Shown here: one piece after another, positions 17,418-26,432 of the stretch
How the letters are laid out: every line of letters starts with the position of its first letter
How positions within the stretch are numbered: the stretch's first letter is position 1
Source: Candidatus Nitrosotalea sinensis
GTDB lineage: Archaea > Thermoproteota > Nitrososphaeria > Nitrososphaerales > Nitrosopumilaceae
Length of the DNA stretch: 64,000 bases
Reading direction: 5' to 3'
NCBI RefSeq assembly: GCF_900143675.1
Contig: NZ_FRFC01000003.1
Coordinates: 436,095-500,094, forward strand
Notes under the pieces: generated by a model
The model's database searches: none
The model's input: only the letters and a program-made list of their open reading frames with translations
What the model was told of the DNA's origin: nothing
Position numbers and translations under genes: made by a program

Positions 17418-18542
17418 AGCCAAAATCTCGTCTATTTTTGCATCTGTCTTTACGCCCGATGGGTTCATGCTTGTCCTTGTTGCTCTAAATCCTGATTTTT
17501 GCAGTTTTTCTATGATTCCTCCAAGAGAGGGTGGTGCTGAATGCTTTCTCTGCCCTAGTTCATCTAGAGCAAAATAAGCCGGAGGCATGCCTGACTCTTC
17601 TTTGCATTTTTCCAAAAATGTAGAGCAGGACTTGTCAACTTTGAGGTTTTTTTCCTCTGATATCATGGAATCTATAAAGTCCTTGTCATACATGCTGTCT
17701 ATCCATAGGGGTCCTGCAAGTTCTGCTTTAGAGTTGCAAATGTTACATGTGCGTTCAACATCTTGTACAACTTTTCTGTTACCGCAACCATGACAGTGCA
17801 GTATGTATCCCATGCAGTTTTTGGTGTTTGTTTTTACAAGCACCTTGGTGTAAGCCTTGTAGTAATGCATACTGTGTTGGACAAAAAGTGGTACCAACAT
17901 GATGTCTAATCTTCCTGCAACCATGTTCATACATCCAAGTATCAAACGAAGTGCAATCTCGTTTCCGTATATTGTTCTGACTGGAGTGCCGTAATACTTG
18001 CGTTGACAGGCCTCTGGAAATATTCCATGTAATACTGTCATGTCTGTGGCAGTAACTGATAGCAATCCTCCATGAAATGTAGCCCTCATTGCACAATCAA
18101 GATATCTTGATGGAGATCCAAACGGGTCAACATCTACAATTGCACCGCGTCCGTCTCTTGTGGAATGAAGGCTGAGAAATCTGCATGCTTCGTTTTCAGA
18201 AAATTCGCAATTTGTTACATTGTTGAGTTGGGCAATTTTTTTTCCAATCTCGAGTGCTTGTGGGTTTACATCATTTGCTATTGATTTTTCAATAGATGGT
18301 ATCTCGTTTGCAACACGGACGCTTCGCGCACCGATTCCTGCAAGTGAATCCAAAAAGATCTTGGGGCCCTTGAAGTTTTTTACAAACGCAGAATATGCTA
18401 TTATGGAAAAATCTCTGCTAACTCTAGCTCTTGGATTGAAAAATGCGGGTTCTTTTGGGGGGACCTCTTCTGATAGCGAATCCTTTGGAACAAGAAGCCG
18501 TGTACTTCCCTCTGTAATCTCTGCAAGTTCTGATTCCAACAA
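17406..18542 (-). CDS. trm1: tRNA (guanine26-N2)-dimethyltransferase Trm1
   Basis: The 378-residue SAM enzyme dimethylates G26 of tRNAs. It has FLDSLAGIGARSVRVANEI, IVDVDPFGSPSRYLD and a zinc site with CHGCGNR and CNIC in the C-terminal half, followed by AELAGPLW, as expected of the family. It is convergent with rlmE, an RNA-modification neighbourhood. Confidence 0.93.
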   Translation of the reverse strand: MLESELAEITEGSTRLLVPKDSLSEEVPPKEPAFFNPRARVSRDFSIIAYSAFVKNFKGPKIFLDSLAGIGARSVRVANEIPSIEKSIANDVNPQALEIGKKIAQLNNVTNCEFSENEACRFLSLHSTRDGRGAIVDVDPFGSPSRYLDCAMRATFHGGLLSVTATDMTVLHGIFPEACQRKYYGTPVRTIYGNEIALRLILGCMNMVAGRLDIMLVPLFVQHSMHYYKAYTKVLVKTNTKNCMGYILHCHGCGNRKVVQDVERTCNICNSKAELAGPLWIDSMYDKDFIDSMISEEKNLKVDKSCSTFLEKCKEESGMPPAYFALDELGQRKHSAPPSLGGIIEKLQKSGFRATRTSMNPSGVKTDAKIDEILALVP

Positions 18543-18602
18543 GGTTGCTGTGCCAAAATTGATTTAATAAATTGAAATGTAGATGAAAAATTGCTATACC
18601 TA

Positions 18603-19595
18603 CTATATGAGAAGAAAGTCCTTTGCCTCAAAAAAGCCTGATAGTTCCTTTGATAATTGGTCTGAGAATATGCCTAGAATCTCAAAATCGCTTGGCGAGA
18701 AGGATTTCTCACTAAATATTGCCAATACTGCAACAACCTCTCCCTTGTACAATATGGGATATCCTGCAAAAGACCTCATTTTCTCCTTTTTTGCCCAATC
18801 ATGATGTTTTATCCTCGGGTCGTGTACTACATCATTTGAAACAACTGGCTTCTTTGTCTTTGCAATGGAGCCTATCTTCAAGGAACTCTGGGGGACTCGG
18901 GAAAACTCGCCGTTTATGTTCTTGTATTTGCCTGCACTATATTTTAGAATCAACACTTTTGATTTTTTGTCATAAAACCAGATTCGTGCAAATTTGGCAT
19001 TGAAATACTTCACGAGGCTTTCAACAATTGTTTGAAGTCTGTCGTTTAGGTTGTCGTGCTTTTTGATTGAATTTAGTATTGTGTATACCTGAAGCTTTTT
19101 CTCACTTGAAGCATGTTCATCAAAGAGAACATATGGAGAGGATTTGGTTGCCTTTGATTCATACGAGCGAAGATCTGATATTATGTCTGAAAATCTATTT
19201 AGAAAATTGTTTGTTTCAAGGTCGTATTGTTCTATTGATGAGAAAACAAAATGGCAAACCCAGTCAAAATCCCCACTAAGACGTGCAGAATATATGCAAA
19301 AGGGGGACTCGTTTAGATATTTTGTTAGTCTTTCTATTCCATCTGTAATGTTTTTTGAAAATTTGAACTTGACAAGTATTGTTCTGTTTACTTTGTCTGA
19401 TACTAGGCTTGGATTTAAGATGGTGGAATATCCTAAAATGGATTTGTTCTTTTCAAGTCTTTGCAATCTTTGGCGTATGGCTCTGTCTGTGATTGTAAAC
19501 CCCATACCTTGAAGCGTACTTGATATCTCTTGAGAAGAGACTCGGGCATTTTTTCCCAAGTGGAATAGTATGACCTTGTCTATCTCATCAAGCAT
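18603..19595 (-). CDS. Lrp/AsnC-type regulator fused to a GAF domain
   Basis: The 330-residue protein has an N-terminal Lrp-type helix-turn-helix (MLDEIDKVILFHLGKNARVS, RAIRQRLQRLEKN) at residues 1-60, an Lrp ligand-domain-like region at about 70-150 (RTILVKFKF, ARLSGDFDWVCHFVF), and a GAF domain at about 170-320 (ARIWFYDKKSKVLILKYSAG, KPVVSNDVVHDPRI, AGYPILYKGEVVAVLAIF). The GAF domain probably binds a small ligand or senses redox state. Paired palindromes just upstream suggest autoregulation. The combination is unusual. Confidence 0.8.
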   Translation of the reverse strand: MLDEIDKVILFHLGKNARVSSQEISSTLQGMGFTITDRAIRQRLQRLEKNKSILGYSTILNPSLVSDKVNRTILVKFKFSKNITDGIERLTKYLNESPFCIYSARLSGDFDWVCHFVFSSIEQYDLETNNFLNRFSDIISDLRSYESKATKSSPYVLFDEHASSEKKLQVYTILNSIKKHDNLNDRLQTIVESLVKYFNAKFARIWFYDKKSKVLILKYSAGKYKNINGEFSRVPQSSLKIGSIAKTKKPVVSNDVVHDPRIKHHDWAKKEKMRSFAGYPILYKGEVVAVLAIFSEKSFSPSDFEILGIFSDQLSKELSGFFEAKDFLLI

Positions 19596-19627
19596 ATCTT
19601 TGATATGGGACGTGTTGTTAATATTGA

Positions 19628-19693
19628 TTTCCGAATTGGAAATTATATCTAGTATGTATTTATCTGATAAGGTAATTTACTTCCAAACTGGAA
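19628..19693. promoter_or_regulatory. Twin operator-like palindromes (TTCC-N5-GGAA)
   Basis: Two similar inverted repeats occur: TTTCCGAATTGGAAA (19628-19642) and TTCCAAACTGGAA (19681-19693). Their centres are 52 bases apart, about five helical turns, so proteins bound to both would face the same side. They lie in the divergent promoter region between the Lrp-GAF gene and a small exported protein gene, and are the natural binding sites for that regulator. Confidence 0.55.
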
Positions 19694-19751
19694 ATTTTAA
19701 CGTGATTTTTCTTCCATCTAGAATATAGCATAAAGTTGACCTTGTATTTTC

Positions 19752-20015
19752 ATGAATAAAAAATCCATCAACAAGTTTGCCATCCTAGTTATTTTGATGG
19801 TGGCAGTTCCAGAAGCTGTTGGTCATACCATGTTTGAAAAATCTCATGGTCCGGACTCGTCTGTCAATGCCGCAATTGCATTTACAGAAAACTTGCGTGA
19901 CAACACAGACAAAAATGGTATATGCCATATAACATTACAAAACGACCAGTCAGGATCTGATGTAGCACGTGCAACTGGCTTTCAGGGAAAATATGGTGAT
20001 CTCTCTTGCACCTAA
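19752..20015 (+). CDS. Small exported hypothetical protein
   Basis: The 87-residue protein starts MNKKSINKFAILVILMVAVPEAVGH, a signal peptide with a likely cleavage near residue 24. The mature part of about 60 residues has two cysteines (GICHI and LSCT) that could pair. No family is recognised. It is divergent from the Lrp-GAF gene and shares its regulatory region, so it may be a target of that regulator. Confidence 0.6.
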   Translation: MNKKSINKFAILVILMVAVPEAVGHTMFEKSHGPDSSVNAAIAFTENLRDNTDKNGICHITLQNDQSGSDVARATGFQGKYGDLSCT

Positions 20016-20092
20016 TCCTGTACTAGTTCTATGTTTTTTGAAACGTCTTTTTTTAAAATGATTTAATACTGATATTACAAGATAAACTTGAC

Positions 20093-20713
20093 ATGTTAGT
20101 GTGTGGAGTAGATGATGCAGGTCGTGGTTCCGTACTTGGACCTCTTGTAATTGCTGGAGTTTCTGTTGAAAGAAAAAACATTAAACAACTTGTCAAGATT
20201 GGAGTAAAAGATTCAAAACAACTCAGTCCGCAATCTAGGGAGAAATTATACCATGAGATACTCTCAATTGTACAAGGATATCATGTTGTGAAAATTTCTC
20301 CAAAAATAATAGACAAAAACGTAGCAAAAAATCTGTTAAACCAACTGGAGGCAAACTATATGGCCAAAGTTATAAAAAAATTAGAAGCAAACTCGTCATA
20401 TGTTGACTCGTGTGACGTAAATCCAAAAAGATTTGGTGCATACATTTCAAGTGTAGCTAACACTGGAAAAATAATTTCTAGCCATCATGCTGACAAGAAA
20501 TATCCTGTAGTCTCTGCTGCCTCAATTATTGCCAAGGTGACAAGGGACAGGGAGATTGAAAAACTGCGAAAAAAGCATGATCTTGGAAGTGGGTATCCGT
20601 CTGACTCTAAAACTATGGGTTTCATCAAGCAATGGATGTCTCAAAATGGAGACGTTCCTGTCTTTGTTAGGAAGAGCTGGAAGCCAATACAGGTTCTGCT
20701 TGCCTCATCCTAA
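20093..20713 (+). CDS. rnhB: Ribonuclease HII
   Basis: The 206-residue enzyme removes RNA from RNA-DNA hybrids and single ribonucleotides. The family start CGVDDAGRGSVLGPLV is present, but the usual DEAGRG is DDAGRG, so the second catalytic acid is Asp instead of Glu. Later acids appear in ANSSYVDSCDVNP and the YPVVSAASIIAKVTRDR segment with GSGYPSD is typical. It is convergent with the fibrillarin gene, overlapping by 9 bases. Confidence 0.9.
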   Translation: MLVCGVDDAGRGSVLGPLVIAGVSVERKNIKQLVKIGVKDSKQLSPQSREKLYHEILSIVQGYHVVKISPKIIDKNVAKNLLNQLEANYMAKVIKKLEANSSYVDSCDVNPKRFGAYISSVANTGKIISSHHADKKYPVVSAASIIAKVTRDREIEKLRKKHDLGSGYPSDSKTMGFIKQWMSQNGDVPVFVRKSWKPIQVLLASS

Positions 20714-21379
20714 ATACTTGGCTACAATCATGCCATGGTCTCCTTCGTAAGGCTCTAGGTTTATCACTTGAACTATCTCAAAATTGGCAGATAGTTTCTT
20801 TGCTTCCTCGCGCATGACCTGGGCTGGGTCCTTTGTTACATCAATACTTCGTGTCTTGACTACTAGCATCATGTATCCTTCTTTTTTCAAATATGTCTTG
20901 CAATTTAGTATTGCAATCTCTGTCTGGTCTGGTTGTGCTATATCTACATAGACAACGTCTACTGGACCGTACACTGAAAAATATTCTTTGGGCTTTCGTG
21001 CATCTTGCAATATTGGTATGATGTTTGATCTGTATGATGCTACTCTGTCCAAAAAATCTCTTGCGACCCGACTGGAATGTTCTACTGCAAAGACAATCCC
21101 GCTGGGACCTACAATATCTGACACATGGCTTGCAGTAGTACCTGTTGATACCCCAAGATATAGTACTGTTGATTTTCGTACAATTGGAAGTATCTCAAGA
21201 CCGTTCATTATTGCAGCTCCTAGTTTGCTGCGATATGGATCCCATGCTCTAAATTCCTCGTCATTTATCTTGACTAGTTTTTCTCTGTAAACTTGATTTC
21301 CAGGTACAAGATTTAATGTTGCAAGTTTTTTCTCGCCTTCAATTTTTACCCAAAAAATATTATCTTCTTCGTTTTCCAA
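20705..21379 (-). CDS. flpA: Fibrillarin-like rRNA/tRNA 2'-O-methyltransferase
   Basis: Fibrillarin is the catalytic subunit of box C/D RNPs that methylate rRNA and tRNA. SAM motif VLYLGVSTGTTASHVSD, FAVEHSSRVARDFL, VDVVYVDIAQPDQ and the C-terminal LEPYEGDHGMIV are clear. The frame extends upstream to 21571, but that part is the antisense-like second frame of the Nop5 tail. TTG 21379 gives 224 residues, the normal archaeal size. Its start lies 20 bases inside nop5, so both are made together. Confidence 0.93.
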   Translation of the reverse strand: MENEEDNIFWVKIEGEKKLATLNLVPGNQVYREKLVKINDEEFRAWDPYRSKLGAAIMNGLEILPIVRKSTVLYLGVSTGTTASHVSDIVGPSGIVFAVEHSSRVARDFLDRVASYRSNIIPILQDARKPKEYFSVYGPVDVVYVDIAQPDQTEIAILNCKTYLKKEGYMMLVVKTRSIDVTKDPAQVMREEAKKLSANFEIVQVINLEPYEGDHGMIVAKYLG

Positions 21380-22646
21380 ACTTCTTTCTCTTACTCTTTT
21401 GCCAGTCGTTTCTCTTGTCTCCGCCGCCTCTGCCTCCTCCAAATCTTCGGTCTCTTCTGTCAAATCTTCGGTCTTGGCGTTCATCATTCCTGCGTGGCTG
21501 AACTGCTGGTCTCTCTGGCTGGTCTTTGTATTTTTCTCCAATCTCGCCAACACGAACATTGAGTTTTTCAAGCAATGTATCGTTTCTTCCTCCTCCGTAA
21601 ACGTCTACTCTTGCACCAATTGCAGCCTTGGCAGCTATTGCACGAGCAATCTTTCCTCTTTGCCATCGTGGGGCAGAATGAACTAGTTGATGTTGAAACA
21701 ATAAACCGTGTTTTGGAGGCTGTGCTCCTGTCTTGAGTGCTCTGAATAATGCCTTTTCTGCACCTAGAACCTGGATTGTACTTGCAGGCATTGTTGCAAG
21801 TCTCTTCAAACTTCCTGCCTTGGCAAGAACTCGGGCACCTACTGCAGAGCCAAGTATGACCGTAGTATTTGGTGCTATTTTTTCCATCTGGGTTTCAATG
21901 TGTTTTTCTAATGATTGTCTTAGCTCAAAAAGATCAAGAATTTGTTTTGCAATGCTTTGTACTATGGATAGATTCTCATCTGATATCTGGCCACCTCTGC
22001 TTTTCTTCTGCAAAAGAAACAGCATCTCTGCCTTTTCCTCTGGGAATCCGGCATTGGTGTATGTACTTTGAGTAAAGTTGTCTCTTCTTCCCTCTACAAC
22101 AATCTTAGAGTATCCACTGATTGTGTCTATCAGGTTGTCAAGCTCTGGAAAGTGTAATCCGTACCATTCTCTTACTCTTGAAGATAACAGATTGATTATC
22201 TTGTCAGTCTCATCTAGTGTATTGATTGCTTGTATGATGTGAAGGTCTGGGCTCTCTGATATCTCGGTAACTCGTGATGATGACAAGCTTAGTGCAAAGT
22301 CTCGCAACTTGCCTCTTGCATCACCTTCGTTTGTTGCAAAACCTGAATCTACTAGAACACGTAATTTTGAGGACTGGATTGTCTCTATCTTTTTTTCTTC
22401 CATGAGATCTGCTTCGATGGATTTTTTTCTCAATTGTTTTAACAGTGAAGAATCATTTACAATCACGGCACTTCCAAGGCTTGTAAGAAATTGCTCTAAT
22501 TCATTTAGATGTGCTTGCTCTTTTTTGAGCTCTACATATTGTGTGGCTGGATTTGAAAATGGAAATGACTTGACACATTTGTTATCATCAAAAACTGCAA
22601 TACCAAGCTCTGTTAAAATGACAGAATACATAGAGTGCATTTTCAT
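21360..22646 (-). CDS. nop5: C/D box RNP core protein Nop5 (Nop56/58 homologue)
   Basis: Nop5 bridges L7Ae-bound guide RNA and fibrillarin. The 428-residue protein shows the N-terminal fibrillarin-binding domain, a central coiled coil, the Nop domain (PNTTVILGSAVGARVLAKAG, GAEKALFRALKTGAQPPKHG, APRWQRGKIARA) and a Lys/Arg-rich C-terminal tail with GGGRGGGDK. ATG codons at 22646, 22640 and 22631 are all possible starts; the last gives the usual MYSVILTELG. It is the upstream gene of the fibrillarin operon. Confidence 0.94.
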   Translation of the reverse strand: MKMHSMYSVILTELGIAVFDDNKCVKSFPFSNPATQYVELKKEQAHLNELEQFLTSLGSAVIVNDSSLLKQLRKKSIEADLMEEKKIETIQSSKLRVLVDSGFATNEGDARGKLRDFALSLSSSRVTEISESPDLHIIQAINTLDETDKIINLLSSRVREWYGLHFPELDNLIDTISGYSKIVVEGRRDNFTQSTYTNAGFPEEKAEMLFLLQKKSRGGQISDENLSIVQSIAKQILDLFELRQSLEKHIETQMEKIAPNTTVILGSAVGARVLAKAGSLKRLATMPASTIQVLGAEKALFRALKTGAQPPKHGLLFQHQLVHSAPRWQRGKIARAIAAKAAIGARVDVYGGGRNDTLLEKLNVRVGEIGEKYKDQPERPAVQPRRNDERQDRRFDRRDRRFGGGRGGGDKRNDWQKSKRKKFGKRRR

Positions 22647-22723
22647 GGCTTACTAAAAAATGTAACAGTATCGATCTAAAACTACATCAAACGTTATAAG
22701 AGAACCATTTTTTATTACTAGAA

Positions 22724-23632
22724 GTGAGTCCTGACATCTCAACACATGTGGGCCCAATTTCACTTGAGAGACCCACAATGCTTGCATCTGGCATACTTGG
22801 TATATCACTTGACGTCTTTGGGCGTCTATATAAGGAAGGTGCAGGCGCACTTGTTACAAAATCCCTAAGCAAGGAGCCATGGGATGGATATCCAAATCCT
22901 ACTATCATCGGACTAAAACATGGATATCTTAATGCAGTAGGGCTGTCAAATCCTGGGGCTCCATACTTTGCAAAGATGTTGTCTCAAAATCAAACGGTTC
23001 CAATTATTGTCAGCCTTGTTGGCTCTGTACCTGAAGACTTTACATTTATGGTAAAACAATTTGAGAATGTCAAGATTCTTGGATATGAGTTGAATCTATC
23101 ATGCCCCCACGTTGAAAAGGTTGGACTTGAAGTAGGTGACGACCCGGAACTTGTTCACACTATAATTAAATCTGTAAAAAAAGAATCCAAGGTTCCAGTG
23201 CTTGCAAAAGTTGGCCTTGGCTCATCTGATTATCTAGAGACAGTACGAACTGCATGCGACAGTGGAATTGATGGCATCACTGCAATAAACACACTACGTG
23301 CAATGGCAATAGACATCCAAACTGGCAGGCCAATTTTGAGTCACAAGATAGGAGGTATGTCGGGTTCACCAATCAAGCCTGTTGCAGTAAGATGTGTCTA
23401 TGAGATATCGTCCAAGTTTGATATTCCAATAATTGGATGTGGAGGAGTGTCAAGCTGGGAGGATGCTGTAGAATTTTTGCTTGCAGGTTCTAGCGCAGTA
23501 CAGATTGGCAGCGCTGTTGGAGAAAAGTGGACTGGAGTGTTTTCTGAAATAAATGACGGAATTTCAAAATACATGGAGAAAAAGAACTATAAAAAAATAA
23601 GTGAGATGGTTGGAATTGCAAAAAAGTTTTGA
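22724..23632 (+). CDS. pyrD: Dihydroorotate dehydrogenase, catalytic subunit (class 1B)
   Basis: The FMN enzyme oxidises dihydroorotate to orotate in pyrimidine synthesis. Visible are LASGILGIS near the start, VGLSNPGAPYFA, YELNLSCPHVEKVG, and the C-terminal FMN phosphate site IIGCGGVSSWEDAVEFLLAG. At 302 residues it is the class 1B size. It starts at GTG 22724. The following gene is the electron-transfer partner PyrK, whose frame begins 32 bases inside this one. Confidence 0.94.
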   Translation: MSPDISTHVGPISLERPTMLASGILGISLDVFGRLYKEGAGALVTKSLSKEPWDGYPNPTIIGLKHGYLNAVGLSNPGAPYFAKMLSQNQTVPIIVSLVGSVPEDFTFMVKQFENVKILGYELNLSCPHVEKVGLEVGDDPELVHTIIKSVKKESKVPVLAKVGLGSSDYLETVRTACDSGIDGITAINTLRAMAIDIQTGRPILSHKIGGMSGSPIKPVAVRCVYEISSKFDIPIIGCGGVSSWEDAVEFLLAGSSAVQIGSAVGEKWTGVFSEINDGISKYMEKKNYKKISEMVGIAKKF

Positions 23633-24428
23633 TACACCAAAGATTGTAACAATAGATAAAGTGGTTGATGAAACCCCTACTGTTCGTACAATTTACTTTG
23701 CTGATGATGTCATGTCAGGTGTTCTTCCAGGGCAATTTGCAATGGTGTGGGTACCAGGGGTAAATGAAATTCCAATGAGTGTGATGATATCACAAGAGAA
23801 AGGAAAAGCAGCATTTACGGTGAGAAAGCATGGATCTGCAACAACAGAACTATTTTCCAAAAAAGTAGGAGATCAGATAGGCATCAGGGGTCCTTATGGA
23901 AATTCCTTTACAATAAAACAAGGCAAGTTACTTTTAGTTGGAGGTGGAACAGGACTTGTTCCTTTGATTAGACTTGTGACATTTTTACAAAAGACAGACG
24001 ATGTAACAATAATCATGGGCTCCAAGACAAAATCTGAGGTCTTTTTTGAATCTGCTGCAGAAAAATTGCTAGAGGGAACAAAGCATCAAGTGATTGTTGT
24101 AACTGAAGATGGAAGCTATGGAAAAAAGGGACTTGTAACAGATGTGATGGATGAGCTGGTCAAGACAAACAAGTTTGATGGAGTCTACACATGTGGTCCT
24201 GAAAAAATGATGTACAAGGTTGTACAAATTGCGTCAACAAACAACATCCATGTGGAGGCAAGCATTGAGAGGATGATGAAGTGTGGAATTGGAATGTGTG
24301 GAAGTTGCTGTTTTGGCGATATGATGGCATGCAAAGATGGAACAGTGTTTGATGGTAAGACACTTCTTTCCAACAAGGAATTTGGACACACGCATAGAAC
24401 AAAATCAGGCGTGCTTGAGAATTACTAG
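23601..24428 (+). CDS. pyrK: Dihydroorotate dehydrogenase electron-transfer subunit
   Basis: PyrK passes electrons from PyrD to NAD. It has an FAD domain (PGQFAMVWVPG, GIRGPYGNSF), the NAD loop LLVGGGTGLVPLIRL and a 2Fe-2S site with CGIGMCGSCCFG and a fourth Cys in MACKDG. The start may be GTG 23601 or TTG 23610/23616, all overlapping pyrD, so the 275-residue length may be a few residues too long. Together with PyrD it forms the NAD-dependent class 1B enzyme. Confidence 0.92.
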   Translation: MRWLELQKSFDTPKIVTIDKVVDETPTVRTIYFADDVMSGVLPGQFAMVWVPGVNEIPMSVMISQEKGKAAFTVRKHGSATTELFSKKVGDQIGIRGPYGNSFTIKQGKLLLVGGGTGLVPLIRLVTFLQKTDDVTIIMGSKTKSEVFFESAAEKLLEGTKHQVIVVTEDGSYGKKGLVTDVMDELVKTNKFDGVYTCGPEKMMYKVVQIASTNNIHVEASIERMMKCGIGMCGSCCFGDMMACKDGTVFDGKTLLSNKEFGHTHRTKSGVLENY

Positions 24429-24483
24429 ATTTTGGGAATTCCGGAAAACTTAAAATGCTATAAAAAACCATCAAAATTGAAAA

Positions 24484-26202
24484 TTGGCAAAGATTGTCTT
24501 AACTGCAGATAGAACACTAATGTCTACATATCGTGGGATATCTCTTGCTACATTCTTTGGTTGCGCACCTGCAATAGATCCGCACAGGCCAAAGGATAGT
24601 TTCTGGTATAAAATTCTAAAAGATCAAGTAACTCCAAAAATTCTCTTTGATTTTATCTGTAATCCAATCACTCACAGAAATGGAGTTGCAACTCATGCTC
24701 CATATGGATTAAGAAAAGTAGAGGCGGCACTTCTCCGTGATGGATACAAGAGAGAGGAAGTTGTTGTTGCACATCCTGATTATGTTGATAGATTCATCGG
24801 TCCCGAGACTGAGGTAGTTGGAACTTATGAAATGGATCCTCTTGGAATGGGTCCTGTAACTATGACATTTACTTATGGTAGAAAACAAACATCATATGAT
24901 GAATTTTACAATCGCGACCTTCACATGAAAATAAATGCAGCAAAGAAAAAGAATGGCAGCCATGCAAAAGTAATTGCAGGAGCCTCTGGAACATGGCAAT
25001 ACAACTATGATCCAAAGAAGATTCAAGAATATGGTCTCTATGCTGTACTGGAAGGAGAACTTGGTGGTATTGCACCAGAGATTGATGGACATGCTGGAGA
25101 ATTCTTCAACAAACTAATTGCTGGTGAATTTGAGAACATGAATCCATTTGTCAAGAGTGATTTCAAAGTTGAAGTAAAAGAATTTGGAAAAGAAGGCAAC
25201 AAGTTCCATGGAAGATTCATCCACTATTGGGATGAGCCAGATGTTGAAAGCATACCAAACATTGTAGAACCAAGTATACATGGAATGGTTGAGGTCATGA
25301 GAGGATGTGGAAGAGGTTGCAAGTTCTGTGATGTTACATTAAGACCGTTAAGATACTATTCACCTGAAAAAGTAAAACAGGAGATTGAGGTCAACATAAA
25401 GAAGGGAGGACAGAGAAATGCATGGCTTCACAGCGATGACATTTTTGTTTATGGGCTTGATCCAAGAAAGACAAAGAACATGGCTCCAAACAGGGAAGCA
25501 TTAGAAGAACTCTTCAAGGCAGTCATGTCTTGTGGTATAGAGCATACCAACCCAACACACGGTACACTTGCAGGTGCAATTGCTGATGAAAAATTACTTC
25601 CAAATCTCTCCAAGATAATCAAGTCTGGTCCAAACAACAAGACTGGAGTTCAATGTGGATTTGAGACAGGAAGTCTAAGATTGATTGGAAAATATGCAGA
25701 CAGAAAACTCTCACCATACAAGCCAGAGGAATGGCACTGGGTTGTAAAAGAGGGAGTAAAGACACTAAATGAGAATCATTGGATTCCTGCATTTACACTC
25801 ATCATGGGATTAGATAATGCAGAGACTGAAGAAGATGCATGGGAGACAATCAGACTCATCAACGAACTTGAGAGAGAGCAGCCAGAATCCCAGTTTACAG
25901 TAACTCCGCTCACATTTGTTCCAATTGGATTGCTTGAAAAGTCCGAGTTCTTTGATATTGGAAATGAATTGACTGCACCACAACTTGGTGTAATGTACAA
26001 GACTTGGCAGCACAACTTCAAGTATGGTATACAAAAGTTCATGGACAAGACAGGAAGCAACAATACTCTAAAGAAAAAGGCATTCACAGGACTTGCAAGA
26101 ACACTAGGTGGTGTACCACTTACTGCTATGGAAAAATATGCAAGAAAGAAGGGCCAGGAACACGAGAGAGTAATTGAAACAATCAAGACCAAGTACTGGT
26201 AA
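24484..26202 (+). CDS. Radical SAM protein with N-terminal cobalamin-binding-like region
   Basis: The 572-residue protein has a radical SAM domain with C275, C279 and C282 in RGCGRGCKFCDVT, followed by FETGSLRLIG and the expected barrel features. The first 260 residues (RKVEAALLRDG, VVVAHPDYVD, GTYEMDPLGMGP) resemble a Rossmann-like B12-binding region, but the DxHxxG histidine motif is absent. The substrate is unknown. Enzymes of this general plan act on lipids and tRNA; a membrane-lipid role is a guess. It starts at TTG and is a single-gene unit. Confidence 0.85.
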   Translation: MAKIVLTADRTLMSTYRGISLATFFGCAPAIDPHRPKDSFWYKILKDQVTPKILFDFICNPITHRNGVATHAPYGLRKVEAALLRDGYKREEVVVAHPDYVDRFIGPETEVVGTYEMDPLGMGPVTMTFTYGRKQTSYDEFYNRDLHMKINAAKKKNGSHAKVIAGASGTWQYNYDPKKIQEYGLYAVLEGELGGIAPEIDGHAGEFFNKLIAGEFENMNPFVKSDFKVEVKEFGKEGNKFHGRFIHYWDEPDVESIPNIVEPSIHGMVEVMRGCGRGCKFCDVTLRPLRYYSPEKVKQEIEVNIKKGGQRNAWLHSDDIFVYGLDPRKTKNMAPNREALEELFKAVMSCGIEHTNPTHGTLAGAIADEKLLPNLSKIIKSGPNNKTGVQCGFETGSLRLIGKYADRKLSPYKPEEWHWVVKEGVKTLNENHWIPAFTLIMGLDNAETEEDAWETIRLINELEREQPESQFTVTPLTFVPIGLLEKSEFFDIGNELTAPQLGVMYKTWQHNFKYGIQKFMDKTGSNNTLKKKAFTGLARTLGGVPLTAMEKYARKKGQEHERVIETIKTKYW

Positions 26203-26252
26203 ATTTTTACGCCAAACACAATACATAAATTGAATACAAGTAGAGTTTTCTC

Positions 26253-26432
26253 ATGCCAACTCACGGATCGCTTACTAAAGCAGGAAAAGTAAGAGGACAG
26301 ACTCCTAAAGTTCAAGCAAGAGAACGACACGGAGATATTTCCATGACACGAAACAAGGATAATTTCAGAAAAAGATTCATCCTAAAACGAGTTCCAGGCC
26401 AAAACAAACCGGGCCAAAAGAGAAGAAAATAG
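26253..26432 (+). CDS. rps30e: Small-subunit ribosomal protein S30e
   Basis: The 59-residue, very basic protein reads [20 protein letters not shown], then [15 protein letters not shown] and a C-terminal NKPGQKRRK. This is eukaryote-type S30 without the ubiquitin fusion, found in Thaumarchaeota and some other archaea. It follows the radical SAM gene by 50 bases. Confidence 0.9.
   Translation: MPTHGSLTKAGKVRGQTPKVQARERHGDISMTRNKDNFRKRFILKRVPGQNKPGQKRRK

Noticed and set aside
21380-21571. N-terminal extension of fibrillarin
   Set aside because: It is the second frame of the Arg/Gly-rich Nop5 tail; TTG 21379 gives the normal fibrillarin length.
25776-26330. 184-codon minus-strand frame over the radical SAM and S30e genes
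   Set aside because: Ser/Phe/Leu-rich antisense frame over two well-supported genes.
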